Origin: Saprospiraceae bacterium
Lineage (GTDB): Bacteria > Bacteroidota > Bacteroidia > Chitinophagales > Saprospiraceae
NCBI GenBank assembly: GCA_958295895.1
Contig: CATQHI010000011.1
Location: 186,001-250,000 of the forward strand
Direction: 5' to 3'
DNA: 64,000 nt
Of the stretch, positions 10,279-19,198 are shown piece after piece. The notes under the pieces were generated by a model. The model had not been told where the DNA came from, did no database searches, and saw only the letters and a list, made by a program, of their open reading frames with translations. Numbering within the stretch: position 1 is the first letter of the stretch; each line of letters starts with the position of its first letter. A program made the translations under genes and the position numbers.

Positions 10279-11556
10279 ATGCCCGCCGCCACCAATCACC
10301 TATTGCAACTTGCCCCCGACGGCAAAACCCTCGAAAGCGGTCGCCGCCTATTCTATAGCCGCCGCTGGCGGTTGCTGGGCGGCGATGGGGAGTGGCTCTG
10401 GGGCGAGTTCGACGTGAATAGCAAACGACCCATCGAGTCGGCCGTGCAGGTCGTCGAGGGTAAATTTCACTGCACCTGCCGCGCCCGCGCCCGCCCCTGT
10501 GCGCACGGACTGGCGCTGGTCCTATTACTCAAAAACAATCCCGACCGCTTCACCGTAGGCCAACCGCCGGAGTGGTTCCGCACGGTACAGCACCAGGCTA
10601 CCAAACCCTTCCGCGTCACTAAGGACATCACCAAGGCCGATGATCGCCTCACCGCCCGTCTGGAGCTCATGGACAGCGGCGTAGATGAGCTCGAACTCCG
10701 CTTGCTCGACGTAGCCCGCCGGGGGCTGGCCGACACCCAGGCGCAGGGCAGCGAGACCTGGCTGGCCACCGCCGCCCGCCTTACCGACGCCAAGCTTCCC
10801 GGCCTGGCCGGAAAAGTCCGCCGCCTGGCCGCGCTGGGTAGGGAGGGCACCGAAGCGGAGGCAGCACGTACGCTAGGCGATCTTTACCTGTTCCTCCGCG
10901 CCTGGCGTATTCGTGAGGAGTTTTCTACCGAGCGACGGGAAGAACTCTACCAGATCGCCGGCATCAACACCAAGAAGGATGAGTTACTAAGCCGTCCGGT
11001 TACCATCGATCACTGGCTGGTACTCGGCACCGTAGAGGGACAGGAGGACCGTCTGCGCTACCGCCGCATCTGGCTACGGGGCGAGCAAAGCCGCCGCTAC
11101 GCCCTCCTACTCGACTTCGCCTTCGGGGACTTTCCCTTCGAGCAGTCGTGGCCGCTGTCGGCCTCCTTCGACGGTGGGGTGCACTACTACCCCGGTAGCT
11201 ACGCCCAGCGCGCGGTGCTTCCCGAACCTCGGCCCGGCGGGCGACCCTACGATGGACTGAGTGGCTACGCTAGCTTCGGTGGCATGCTGGAGAATTACCG
11301 CAAGGCATTAGGGGTCAATCCCTGGCTGCTACAGTACCCCACGTACCTCGATGCGGTGCGGCCGGTGAGGGAGGGGGAGCAGTTTTTACTCGTCGATGCG
11401 GATGGGGTAGCCTTTCCCCTGGTATCGGACTACGAGAATTTTTACCGGCTGCTGGCGGTGAGTGGTGGGGGGGAAATGACGGTGTTTGCGGAGTTTGATG
11501 GATACCGGCTGCGGCCGTTGAGCTTGCTTACCGAGCTGGGGTTGGTGGGTGCCTAA
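10279..11556 (+). CDS. SWIM zinc-finger protein
   Basis: The N-terminal quarter contains a SWIM zinc finger with the pattern CxC...CxH (FHCTCRARARPCAHGLALVLL), a domain that binds DNA or protein. The remaining 330 residues are acidic and helical with no catalytic motif that I recognise. In many bacteria such genes sit beside MoxR ATPase and von Willebrand-factor A genes. Here the gene stands alone between small envelope genes and prmC, so its partner is not evident. I chose ATG 10279 over the upstream 10228 start because it begins right before the conserved-looking region. It overlaps prmC tail-to-tail by 4 bp. Confidence 0.7.
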   Translation: MPAATNHLLQLAPDGKTLESGRRLFYSRRWRLLGGDGEWLWGEFDVNSKRPIESAVQVVEGKFHCTCRARARPCAHGLALVLLLKNNPDRFTVGQPPEWFRTVQHQATKPFRVTKDITKADDRLTARLELMDSGVDELELRLLDVARRGLADTQAQGSETWLATAARLTDAKLPGLAGKVRRLAALGREGTEAEAARTLGDLYLFLRAWRIREEFSTERREELYQIAGINTKKDELLSRPVTIDHWLVLGTVEGQEDRLRYRRIWLRGEQSRRYALLLDFAFGDFPFEQSWPLSASFDGGVHYYPGSYAQRAVLPEPRPGGRPYDGLSGYASFGGMLENYRKALGVNPWLLQYPTYLDAVRPVREGEQFLLVDADGVAFPLVSDYENFYRLLAVSGGGEMTVFAEFDGYRLRPLSLLTELGLVGA

Positions 11557-12410
11557 GCCTCGTCTGCCGAGGGCCGCGTAGCCCGTAGCATCCGCCATTT
11601 GCCCTGCAGGTCCCGTCTGCGTTGCACCTGCGTGTACCCGCCCGCCTGAAACAGTTGCTCGACTTGCTCGCTATTGAACTCGTTGACTTCTAGGTAGACA
11701 TGGCCTTCGTCCACCAGCGCAGTCCAGCCGATAGTAGCAATGTGGCGGTAGTAAAGCAGCGGGTCTTCTTCCGGGGTGAAGAGAGCCACCTCCGGCTCGT
11801 AGCTTAGGGTAGAAGCTCCCATCTGCGCACGTTCCGACGGGGGGATGTAGGGTGGATTGGACACCAAAACATCATAGCGCATAGTGAAAAGTAATATATC
11901 GCCTTGCCGAATATCGCCGTGGTTAAATCTCACATCCAGCCCCAACCGTTCACCATTGGCCACCGCCACCGCAAGGGCCGCCTCACTGATATCCCACCCC
12001 TCACACCGCCAGGTCGGCCGGCGCGATTTTAGCGCTAGCGGGAGGCAGCCCGATCCGGTGCCCAGATCGACCGCACTTCGCAGCTGCGTCCCCGGGTGGT
12101 CTTCCAGGATCCACTCCACCAGCTCCTCGGTTTCCGGTCGGGGAATGAGGACGTCGGGCGTGACGTGGAGTTGTAGGCCGTAGAAGTCGGCAATACCCGT
12201 CACGTACTGCACTGGCTCACCGGCCAGTAGGCGCTGCAGAACCCTGGTAGCGAACTCTTCCTCGTCGGTACTGAGTTGCCGCGGCCGCTGCCCTTTTCGA
12301 TGGTCAAACAGGTCCTCCAGCACCAGGCGGGTCACGGATGCAGCCTCTCCGGGTCCGAGTCTGGGCGCAAGCGCATCGTAAAAGTACTGGCTGAGTTCGT
12401 CGGTACGCAA
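11553..12410 (-). CDS. prmC: peptide chain release factor N5-glutamine methyltransferase
   Basis: Methylates the GGQ glutamine of release factors 1 and 2, which speeds peptide release. The product has the N-terminal helical domain with YVTGIADFYGLQLHVTPDVL and RPETEELVEW, then the SAM-binding motif AVDLGTGSGCLPLAL and the catalytic NPPYIPPSE. At 285 residues it is of normal length and intact. dcd lies upstream on the same strand with 9 bp between them, suggesting co-transcription. The 4-bp overlap with the SWIM gene is convergent. Confidence 0.95.
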   Translation of the reverse strand: MRTDELSQYFYDALAPRLGPGEAASVTRLVLEDLFDHRKGQRPRQLSTDEEEFATRVLQRLLAGEPVQYVTGIADFYGLQLHVTPDVLIPRPETEELVEWILEDHPGTQLRSAVDLGTGSGCLPLALKSRRPTWRCEGWDISEAALAVAVANGERLGLDVRFNHGDIRQGDILLFTMRYDVLVSNPPYIPPSERAQMGASTLSYEPEVALFTPEEDPLLYYRHIATIGWTALVDEGHVYLEVNEFNSEQVEQLFQAGGYTQVQRRRDLQGKWRMLRATRPSADEA

Positions 12411-12419
12411 ATTGTAAAC

Positions 12420-12956
12420 CTAAAACTGATTCTTCCACATCATCGACTCCATCGGCCGCTCGCTCACCCGGTTGTACTTCGCCCCCGGCTTCTTGTTGTA
12501 GTAGTTCTCGATATCGCCCTCGACGGCGAAGTAGATGAGCTGCCCGATGGGCATGCCGGCGTAGACGCGCACGGGGTGGGTGCAGCTGATTTCCAGCGTC
12601 CAGTGGTTGCAGAAGCCGACGTCGCCCTTACCGGCCGTAGCGTGAATGTCGATGCCCAGGCGGCCGACGCTGCTCTTGCCCTCCAGGAAGGGGACGCTGG
12701 AGTGGGTCTCGGTGTACTCCAGCGTGACGCCGAGGTAGAGGGTGTTGGGGTGGAGCACGTAGCCCTCCTCGCCGATCTCCAGCTCCTCGATCTCGTTGTG
12801 TTTGCGGGCGTCGAGGATGTGGTCCTTGTAGCGGGCCAGGTACTTGCCGAGGTGGACGTCGTAGCTGTTCGTACCGAGGTTAGCGCGGTCGTAGGGGCGG
12901 ATGACGATGTCTCCGGAATCGATGGCGGCCAGTATCTTCTTGTCACTCCAGATCAT
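12420..12956 (-). CDS. dcd: dCTP deaminase
   Basis: Deaminates dCTP to dUTP, feeding dTTP synthesis. Signatures are IRPYDRANLGTNSYDVHLGK, FLEGKSSVGRLGI (active-site region), HATAGKGDVGFCNHWTLEI and MPIGQLIYFAVEG. I use the ATG at 12956 (MIWSDKKILAAIDSGDI), which matches the family start; the longer frame to 13019 adds 21 residues that look like leader sequence. The gene is divergent from the Nramp gene, and the 110 bp between the two starts hold the Nramp operator. Confidence 0.95.
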   Translation of the reverse strand: MIWSDKKILAAIDSGDIVIRPYDRANLGTNSYDVHLGKYLARYKDHILDARKHNEIEELEIGEEGYVLHPNTLYLGVTLEYTETHSSVPFLEGKSSVGRLGIDIHATAGKGDVGFCNHWTLEISCTHPVRVYAGMPIGQLIYFAVEGDIENYYNKKPGAKYNRVSERPMESMMWKNQF

Positions 12957-13020
12957 GGGGCGAAGGTAGGGTGAGCGGGCTGGTAGAGGGGTGCACGGAA
13001 TGAATAAGAATACTCCCAAA

Positions 13021-13042
13021 AAGTTAGACTATCCTAACTTTG
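13021..13042 (+). promoter_or_regulatory. DtxR/MntR-type operator over a TAnnTTTG -7 element
   Basis: A perfect inverted repeat AAGTTAG-N6-CTAACTT (13021-13040) overlaps a Bacteroidota -7 element TAACTTTG (13035-13042), 24 bp before the Nramp start. TTAG-N6-CTAA symmetry is typical of DtxR-family metalloregulator sites, so repression by Mn or Fe is inferred. It also fixes the start, because the upstream ATG at 12991 would precede the promoter. Confidence 0.6.
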
Positions 13043-13065
13043 CGGCTTATACTAGATGCCTTGCT

Positions 13066-14481
13066 ATGTCGGGTATTCATCACGAATCGCTACAGGAGGT
13101 TCATGCTTCGGTAGACACCACGGCGCACAAGAAGGGGTGGCGTCGACTACTGGCCTTCATGGGGCCGGCCTACCTGGTCAGTGTAGGATACATGGACCCC
13201 GGCAACTGGGCCACCGATATTGCCGGTGGCTCGGCCTTCGGCTACCGCCTGATCTGGGTGCTATTGATGTCGAACATCATGGCCCTGCTGCTGCAAAGCC
13301 TGAGTGCACGCCTGGGGTTAGTACGGCAGCTTGACCTGGCGCAGGCCTCCCGGCTCAGCTATCCCCGCGGCATCAACTTCGTGCTGTACCTACTGGCCGA
13401 GATCGCGATCGCGGCCTGCGACCTGGCCGAGATACTGGGTATGGCGATCGGACTGCAGTTACTCACCGGCCTACCCCTACTGTGGGGGGTGACGCTCACC
13501 GTGCTGGATACCTTCATTATCCTACTGCTGCAGCGGTTCGGCATTCGCAAGATGGAGGCCTTCATCATTGCGTTGATCGCCATCATTGGGGGGGCGTTTC
13601 TGATCGAAATGGTACTGGCTAAGCCCGATTTAGGGGAGCTGGCGCTGGGTTTCATACCGACCCTACCGAACGAAGCGGCCCTCTACATCGCCATTGGCAT
13701 CATCGGGGCTACGGTGATGCCGCACAACCTCTATCTACACTCGGCCCTAGTGCAGACGCGTAGGTACGGACGTGGCGAGCGGGAACTGCGGCAGGCCCTG
13801 AAGTACAACTTCATTGACTCGGCCATTGCGCTGAACCTGGCCTTCTTCGTCAACGCGGCCATCCTCGTACTGGCGGCAGCAACCTTTTATCGGAACGGGA
13901 TGTACGAGATTGCCGAAATCCAGGATGCCCACGCGCTGCTCGAGCGCTTACTGGGCAGTAGGCTTTCGCCGATCCTCTTTGCCGTGGCGTTGATTGCGGC
14001 CGGTCAGAGCTCGACCATTACCGGCACGCTGGCCGGACAGATCGTGATGGAGGGCTATCTGCACATCCGGCTGGCCCCGTGGTTGCGCCGGCTGATCACC
14101 CGCTTGCTGGCCGTCATTCCGGCCTTTCTCATGATCCTCATCTTCGGGGAGGAGGAGACGGGGCCGCTGCTCATCTTCAGTCAGGTACTGCTGAGCTTAC
14201 AGTTGGGTTTTGCGATCATCCCGCTTATTCACTTCGTATCGGACCGTAAAACGATGGGAGAGTTTGCCATCGGCACCCCGCTCCGGGTGGCCTCGTGGGT
14301 GATCACGGCCATTATCGTGGGCCTGAACGTACAGTTGGTGTACAACGAGGTTGGTGGCTGGATTGAGGCGGCGGGCGAGCGGGCCTGGCTGCTTTGGGTG
14401 ACGGTGGTGCCGGTGGTGGTGGCGGCGCTGTTATTGCTGGTGTATCTAACCATACGACCTACGGGACGTACGCACGTGTAG
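13066..14481 (+). CDS. mntH: Nramp-family divalent metal (Mn/Fe) transporter
   Basis: Proton-coupled importer of Mn2+ and Fe2+ in the inner membrane. The metal-binding motif of TM1 is present (SVGYMDPGNWATDIAGG), as is that of TM6 (GATVMPHNLYLHSALVQTR). About eleven hydrophobic segments follow in the usual order. I chose the ATG at 13066 because the promoter/operator lies at 13021-13042; the upstream ATG at 12991 would put that site inside the gene. The start gives 471 residues with a short polar N-terminus (MSGIHHESLQEVHASVDT). Control by a DtxR/MntR-type repressor is inferred. Confidence 0.92.
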   Translation: MSGIHHESLQEVHASVDTTAHKKGWRRLLAFMGPAYLVSVGYMDPGNWATDIAGGSAFGYRLIWVLLMSNIMALLLQSLSARLGLVRQLDLAQASRLSYPRGINFVLYLLAEIAIAACDLAEILGMAIGLQLLTGLPLLWGVTLTVLDTFIILLLQRFGIRKMEAFIIALIAIIGGAFLIEMVLAKPDLGELALGFIPTLPNEAALYIAIGIIGATVMPHNLYLHSALVQTRRYGRGERELRQALKYNFIDSAIALNLAFFVNAAILVLAAATFYRNGMYEIAEIQDAHALLERLLGSRLSPILFAVALIAAGQSSTITGTLAGQIVMEGYLHIRLAPWLRRLITRLLAVIPAFLMILIFGEEETGPLLIFSQVLLSLQLGFAIIPLIHFVSDRKTMGEFAIGTPLRVASWVITAIIVGLNVQLVYNEVGGWIEAAGERAWLLWVTVVPVVVAALLLLVYLTIRPTGRTHV

Positions 14482-14492
14482 TGATGGGTTAG

Positions 14493-15167
14493 CTACAGAG
14501 TCACCGCATACTCCCCCACGGGCTCAAAATCCTCCAGCCAGTAATCCGTACTGTAAATCGTAATACGATAGCTGTTCTCCCCTTCCGCCTCGGATTTGAT
14601 CTGATAGAGTAGGTTCTTCGCCGCGGCGAACTCCCCCGCCTTCAGCTCCTCCTCGTACAGCCGGTGCAGGAGGGCATGGTCGTTCATGGCCGGAGCCATC
14701 AGCCGGAGCAGTAGCGCGGCCTTCGGCGTCTTCAGCAACGCGGCCCCTTCTTCGTCCTTCGCCGTGACGGTGATGACCACTTCCCGCCCGTCCGGCTTGG
14801 GGTGGCCCCCGTTGTAGGCCGCGTAGAGCAGGCTACCGACGCGGAAGAAATTGCGGTGCTGCACCGGTTCGGCGTACTCTTCCCACAGCCGCTCGGTATT
14901 CATCTCATGGCTACTCTGCTGGCGCTGTCCCTCGGTCAGTGCATCTTCGGGAAACACGTACTTCATGAGCAGCTCGGCGGCCTCGGGCTTTTCGAGGTCG
15001 GCAATAGACATATAGGCCATGTCCTTAAGTTCCTTGTCGGACAGGTCGGAGGCATCGCCGTACTCGGTCAGCTCCAGGAGCTTGCGGTAGTCGTCGGTTG
15101 CCCAGTCGCCGGGCAGCATCAGGAGCGCCTCGGAGGACACGGGGGTAATCGTGAAGGTATGTTGCAT
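14493..15167 (-). CDS. hypothetical protein
   Basis: A 224-residue acidic soluble protein with no signal peptide or membrane segment and no motif I recognise. Its N-terminal third is rich in leucine and glutamate (DDYRKLLELTEYGDASDL) and the C-terminal end is strand-rich (NSYRITIYSTDYWLEDFEPV). It is convergent with mntH, 11 bp away, and divergent from araB with about 70 bp between the starts. Codon use matches the neighbours, so it is a native gene rather than a shadow. Confidence 0.6.
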   Translation of the reverse strand: MQHTFTITPVSSEALLMLPGDWATDDYRKLLELTEYGDASDLSDKELKDMAYMSIADLEKPEAAELLMKYVFPEDALTEGQRQQSSHEMNTERLWEEYAEPVQHRNFFRVGSLLYAAYNGGHPKPDGREVVITVTAKDEEGAALLKTPKAALLLRLMAPAMNDHALLHRLYEEELKAGEFAAAKNLLYQIKSEAEGENSYRITIYSTDYWLEDFEPVGEYAVTL

Positions 15168-15238
15168 GTGTACCCAACCCGGTCAGAGCAAGCATGTGCG
15201 GTGGTTGGGTGCCGTGGTCTATCTTACCGGCTCAGGCT

Positions 15239-16909
15239 ATGGACCCTACCTACACCATCGGACTTGACTTCGGCACCGACTCCGTACGGGCCTTGCTTGT
15301 CGCTACCGCCGACGGGCGCAAGCTAGCCACCGCCGTACATCCCTATGCCCGCTGGGCGCGGGGAGACTACTGCGACCCCTCCGCCAATCGGTTCCGCCAG
15401 CACCCGCAGGATTACATCGAGGGCATCGAGTCTACGATCACCCAGGTGCTCGCCCAGGTCGACCAAAACGTACGCGATGCGGTGATCGGGATCGGCGTCG
15501 ACACCACCGGCTCCAGCCCGGTCGCCGTAGATCGTAGCGGCACCCCCCTGGCCCTGCTCCCCGAGTTTACCGATAACCCCCACGCCATGTTCGTCCTCTG
15601 GAAGGACCATACAGCCGTGGCCGAGGCCGCGGAGATCAACCAACTGGCCGCCGACTGGCCCACGAACTACCTCACCTACTCCGGCGGCGTGTACTCCTCC
15701 GAGTGGTTCTGGGCCAAGGCATTGAAGATCAGTCGCGAGGACGCCGCCGTCCACCACGCCGCCTACAGTTGGGTCGAACACTGCGACTGGGCGCCCTTCT
15801 TGCTGGCCGGGGGCAGTGACGTCCACCAAATGAAGCGCAGTCGCTGCGCTGCCGGGCACAAGGCGCTCTGGCACCCGGATTGGGGCGGCCTACCCCCGAA
15901 CGAATTTTTTACCGCGCTAGATCCCCTACTTGATGGGCTCACCGAGCGATTGTACTCCGACACGTATACCGCCGAGAAGTCCGTGGGTACCCTCTGCCCC
16001 GAGTGGGCCGAGCGCCTCGGCCTATCTACCCGGGTGGTCCTCAGCGGTGGGGCCTTTGACGCGCACATGGGGGCAGTAGGCGCGCAGATCGAGCCCGGCT
16101 ACCTCGCCAAGATCATGGGCACCTCTACCTGCGACATTCTGGTGGCCCCGGCCGGACAGGTCGACCACCCGGTGGCCGGTATCTGTGGGCAGGTCGAGGG
16201 TTCGGTCCTGCCGGGCATGCTGGGGCTGGAGGCCGGTCAGTCCGCCTTCGGGGACCTCTACGCCTGGTTTCAGCGTCTGGTGAGCTGGCCGCTGCTGGAG
16301 GTGTTGCGCGAATCTACGCTAGTCGATCAGGCTACTAAAGAGGCACTCATCGCCGAGACCATCGCCGGCATCATCGCCGCCCTCAGTGAGGCGGCCGCCA
16401 GGGAACCCGTCGGCGCATCCGGCGAGTTGGCCCTCGACTGGATCAACGGCCGCCGCACCCCCGACGCCAACCAACAGCTCACCGGTGTGCTGGCCGGTAT
16501 TAACCTGGGCACCGATGCCCCCAAACTCTTCTGTGCGCTGGTCGAGGCCAGTTGCTTCGGTGCCAGACTCATCAACGATCGGTTTGCCCGGGAGGGTGTA
16601 GCGATTCGCGGCGTCATCGCCCTGGGGGGCGTGTCCCGCAATTCCTTCATTATGCAAATGCTGGCCGACGTGCTCGGGATGCCGCTTCGCGTAGCTGCCA
16701 CCGATCAGACCTGTGCCCTCGGTGCTGCCATGTTTGCCGCCGTGGCCGCGGGGGCTTACGGTACGGTGGGCGGGGCCGCAGCTGCAATGGGAAGCGGGTA
16801 TGCTGCTACCTACCTTCCCGACACCGATTGCTCCCGGCAGTACGAGGCCGTCTACCAACGCTACCGGGAGCTGGCTACCACGCTGGAACCGCTGCTTTCT
16901 CGCCATTAA
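15239..16909 (+). CDS. araB: ribulokinase
   Basis: Phosphorylates L-ribulose to L-ribulose 5-phosphate, the second step of L-arabinose breakdown. It is a FGGY-family kinase: phosphate-binding motif TIGLDFGTDSVRALLV at the start, VIGIGVDTTGSSPVAVD, the substrate region GGVYSSEWFWAKALK, and the second phosphate motif KIMGTSTCDILVAP. The nucleotide-site motif is IALGGVSRNSFIMQMLADVLG. The ATG at 15239 gives 556 residues, the usual size. It is the first gene of araB-araD-araA, all on the same strand. Confidence 0.96.
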   Translation: MDPTYTIGLDFGTDSVRALLVATADGRKLATAVHPYARWARGDYCDPSANRFRQHPQDYIEGIESTITQVLAQVDQNVRDAVIGIGVDTTGSSPVAVDRSGTPLALLPEFTDNPHAMFVLWKDHTAVAEAAEINQLAADWPTNYLTYSGGVYSSEWFWAKALKISREDAAVHHAAYSWVEHCDWAPFLLAGGSDVHQMKRSRCAAGHKALWHPDWGGLPPNEFFTALDPLLDGLTERLYSDTYTAEKSVGTLCPEWAERLGLSTRVVLSGGAFDAHMGAVGAQIEPGYLAKIMGTSTCDILVAPAGQVDHPVAGICGQVEGSVLPGMLGLEAGQSAFGDLYAWFQRLVSWPLLEVLRESTLVDQATKEALIAETIAGIIAALSEAAAREPVGASGELALDWINGRRTPDANQQLTGVLAGINLGTDAPKLFCALVEASCFGARLINDRFAREGVAIRGVIALGGVSRNSFIMQMLADVLGMPLRVAATDQTCALGAAMFAAVAAGAYGTVGGAAAAMGSGYAATYLPDTDCSRQYEAVYQRYRELATTLEPLLSRH

Positions 16910-16911
16910 CT

Positions 16912-16931
16912 CCGCACCCGCGGCCCCGCCC
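16912..16931 (+). repeat. dispersed 20-bp repeat, variant copy
   Basis: CCGCACCCGCGGCCCCGCCC fills the gap between the araB stop and the araD ATG, leaving only one or two bases on each side. Confidence 0.6.
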
Positions 16932-16932
16932 T

Positions 16933-17640
16933 ATGTCCCGTTTTGCTGCCCTGAAGGAGGAAGTGTACCGCGCCAATATGCGGCTGCCGGAGCTGGGTCT
17001 GGTGCTGTTCACCTTCGGTAATGCGAGTGCCGTGGATCGTGACGCCGGGGTGTTTGCCATTAAGCCGAGTGGAGTGCCCTACGGGGAGCTGCGGCAGGAA
17101 GACATCGTGATCTGCGACCTGGACGCCCGGGTGGTAGAGGGAGAACTACGCCCGAGCTCCGACACCAAGACCCACGCCGTGCTGTACCGCGCCTGGCCCG
17201 AGATCGGCGGCGTCGTGCACACCCACTCTACCTACGGCACGGCTTGGGCCCAGAGCCTGCGCGACGTTCCCATCTTCGGCACCACCCACGCCGATCACCT
17301 CACCACGGCCATCCCCTGCGCCCCGCCCATGGACGATGCCCTGATCGAGGGGGACTACGAAGAGATGACCGGCCACCAGATCGTGGACTACCTCCGCGAT
17401 CAAGGTCTGGACTACCGCCAGGTGGAGATGTTGCTGGTGGGCAGTCACGCGCCCTTCACCTGGGGAAAGACGGTGGACGGTGCGGTGTATAACAGTGCGG
17501 TGTGTGAGGAGGTGGCTAAGATGGCGTACCTGACGCTGCAGCTCAATCCGGGGGCGGGGGAGCTTAAAGAATCGCTCAGGCGTAAGCACTATGCGCGCAA
17601 GCACGGGGCGGATGCTTACTACGGGCAGGAGGGGGAGTAG
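16933..17640 (+). CDS. araD: L-ribulose-5-phosphate 4-epimerase
   Basis: Converts L-ribulose 5-phosphate to D-xylulose 5-phosphate, sending arabinose carbon into the pentose phosphate pathway. A class II aldolase-type zinc enzyme: [22 protein letters not shown] is the substrate loop, [12 protein letters not shown] supplies two zinc histidines, and [20 protein letters not shown] is the C-terminal active-site segment. The ATG at 16933 lies 23 bp after araB and directly behind a repeat copy. The frame is open much further upstream, but that part is antisense-like noise over araB. Length 235 residues is normal. Confidence 0.95.
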   Translation: MSRFAALKEEVYRANMRLPELGLVLFTFGNASAVDRDAGVFAIKPSGVPYGELRQEDIVICDLDARVVEGELRPSSDTKTHAVLYRAWPEIGGVVHTHSTYGTAWAQSLRDVPIFGTTHADHLTTAIPCAPPMDDALIEGDYEEMTGHQIVDYLRDQGLDYRQVEMLLVGSHAPFTWGKTVDGAVYNSAVCEEVAKMAYLTLQLNPGAGELKESLRRKHYARKHGADAYYGQEGE

Positions 17641-17644
17641 AGGA

Positions 17645-17681
17645 GTCGTCCGACGAGCCCTGCGGGAACTCGGCGGACGAC
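17645..17681 (+). other. strong intercistronic hairpin between araD and araA
   Basis: GTCGTCCG pairs perfectly with CGGACGAC, and the inside pairs again (CGAG with CTCG, CCC with GGG). It lies 4 bp after the araD stop and about 25 bp before araA. No T-run follows, so it may stabilise or process the mRNA rather than end it. Confidence 0.55.
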
Positions 17682-17705
17682 GTAAAACGAAAATTGTACA
17701 TCCAT

Positions 17706-19178
17706 ATGACCCTACACTTCATCACCGGCAGTCAGCACCTCTATGGGCCGGAGACCCTCACTCAGGTAGCCCGCCACGCCCGCGAGATCGCCACGGCCTA
17801 CGACGAGGACGAGCGGCTGCCGGTACACGTGGTACACCAGCCGGCGGTGACGACGCCGGACGAGATACTCGCCGCCTGCAAGCGGGCCAATGCCGATGAG
17901 CAGTGCATTGGACTAATCCTATGGATGCACACCTTCTCGCCGGCCAAGATGTGGATCGCGGGCCTACAGGCGCTGCAAAAACCCTTCCTGCACCTGCACA
18001 CCCAGTACAACCGCGACATCCCCTGGGACAGTATCGATATGGACTTCATGAACCTCAACCAGTCGGCCCACGGCGGGCGGGAGTTCGGCTTCCTGTGCAC
18101 GCGGATGGGGCTACGGCGTAAGGTGGTGGTGGGTCACTGGCAGGAAGAGGAGGTGATCCGCCAGGTAGCCGACTGGGCACGGGTGGTGCGGGCCCTGGCC
18201 GATAGCAAGCGGATGCGGGTGGCTCGCTTCGGGGACAATATGCGGGAGGTGGCGGTGACCGAGGGCAATAAGGTAAGTGCGCAGCTGACCTTCGGCTACG
18301 CTGTGAACGGTTACGGGATGGGTGACCTGGTGGCCGTGGTAGATGAGGTCGCGGATACTGCGGTCGACCGGCTCGTGAAGGAATACGACGATACCTATAC
18401 GCTGGCCGAAGTGCTACGCCACGACGGCGACCGTCACGAAAGTCTCCGGGAAGCCGCCCGCATCGAGCTCGGCCTACGCCAGTTCCTGGAGGCTGGAAAC
18501 TTTACGGCCTTTACCAATACCTTCGAAAACCTCCACGGGCTGCGGCAGCTACCGGGTATCGCGGTGCAGCGGCTCATGGCCGACGGCTACGGCTTCGGGG
18601 CGGAGGGGGACTGGAAGACGGCCGCGCTGGTGCGCACGATGAAGGTGATGGGCGGGGGGCTACCGGGGGGCAATAGCTTCATGGAAGACTACACCTACCA
18701 CTTCGATCCGGCGGGCGGGGCGTGCCTGGGGTCGCATATGCTGGAGATCTGTCCGTCGATCGCGGCCGGGGAGGTACGCTGCGAGGTCCATCCACTCGGC
18801 ATCGGAGGTAAGGAAGATCCGGTGCGGCTGGTGTTCACCGGTGGGGCGGGGCTGGCGCTGAACGCTACGGTCGTCGATCTGGGCGATCGTTTTCGGATGC
18901 TAGTCAATACGGTCCAGGCCATCGAGCTACCGGAAAAGATGCCTCAGCTACCGGTAGCGCGGGTGCTCTGGCGGCCGGAGCCAAATCTGCGGGAGGCGGC
19001 GGCCTGCTGGATCTACGGCGGCGGGGCTCACCATACCTGCTACAGTGAGAACGTGACACCAGAGATGTTGCAGGAGTTTGCGGAGCTGACGGGGGTGGAG
19101 TACGTGGAAATCGGGGCGGGGACGCGGGTGCGGACGTTTCGGGAGGGGCTGCAACACCCACCCACTCGAAGTCGTTAA
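17706..19178 (+). CDS. araA: L-arabinose isomerase
   Basis: Interconverts L-arabinose and L-ribulose with Mn2+, the first catabolic step. Family signatures are [59 protein letters not shown] and [10 protein letters not shown]. The metal ligands are the glutamates and histidines around [11 protein letters not shown] and [12 protein letters not shown] use the ATG at 17706 ([10 protein letters not shown]); a TTG at 17694 would add four residues. The product has 490 residues against about 500 in E. coli. Confidence 0.96.
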   Translation: MTLHFITGSQHLYGPETLTQVARHAREIATAYDEDERLPVHVVHQPAVTTPDEILAACKRANADEQCIGLILWMHTFSPAKMWIAGLQALQKPFLHLHTQYNRDIPWDSIDMDFMNLNQSAHGGREFGFLCTRMGLRRKVVVGHWQEEEVIRQVADWARVVRALADSKRMRVARFGDNMREVAVTEGNKVSAQLTFGYAVNGYGMGDLVAVVDEVADTAVDRLVKEYDDTYTLAEVLRHDGDRHESLREAARIELGLRQFLEAGNFTAFTNTFENLHGLRQLPGIAVQRLMADGYGFGAEGDWKTAALVRTMKVMGGGLPGGNSFMEDYTYHFDPAGGACLGSHMLEICPSIAAGEVRCEVHPLGIGGKEDPVRLVFTGGAGLALNATVVDLGDRFRMLVNTVQAIELPEKMPQLPVARVLWRPEPNLREAAACWIYGGGAHHTCYSENVTPEMLQEFAELTGVEYVEIGAGTRVRTFREGLQHPPTRSR

Positions 19179-19198
19179 CTTGCCTCAAGCCCCTTGCG

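Noticed and set aside
12276-12974. 232-residue plus-strand frame over dcd
   Set aside because: Antisense to dcd and the start of prmC; valine/leucine-rich shadow composition with no motif.
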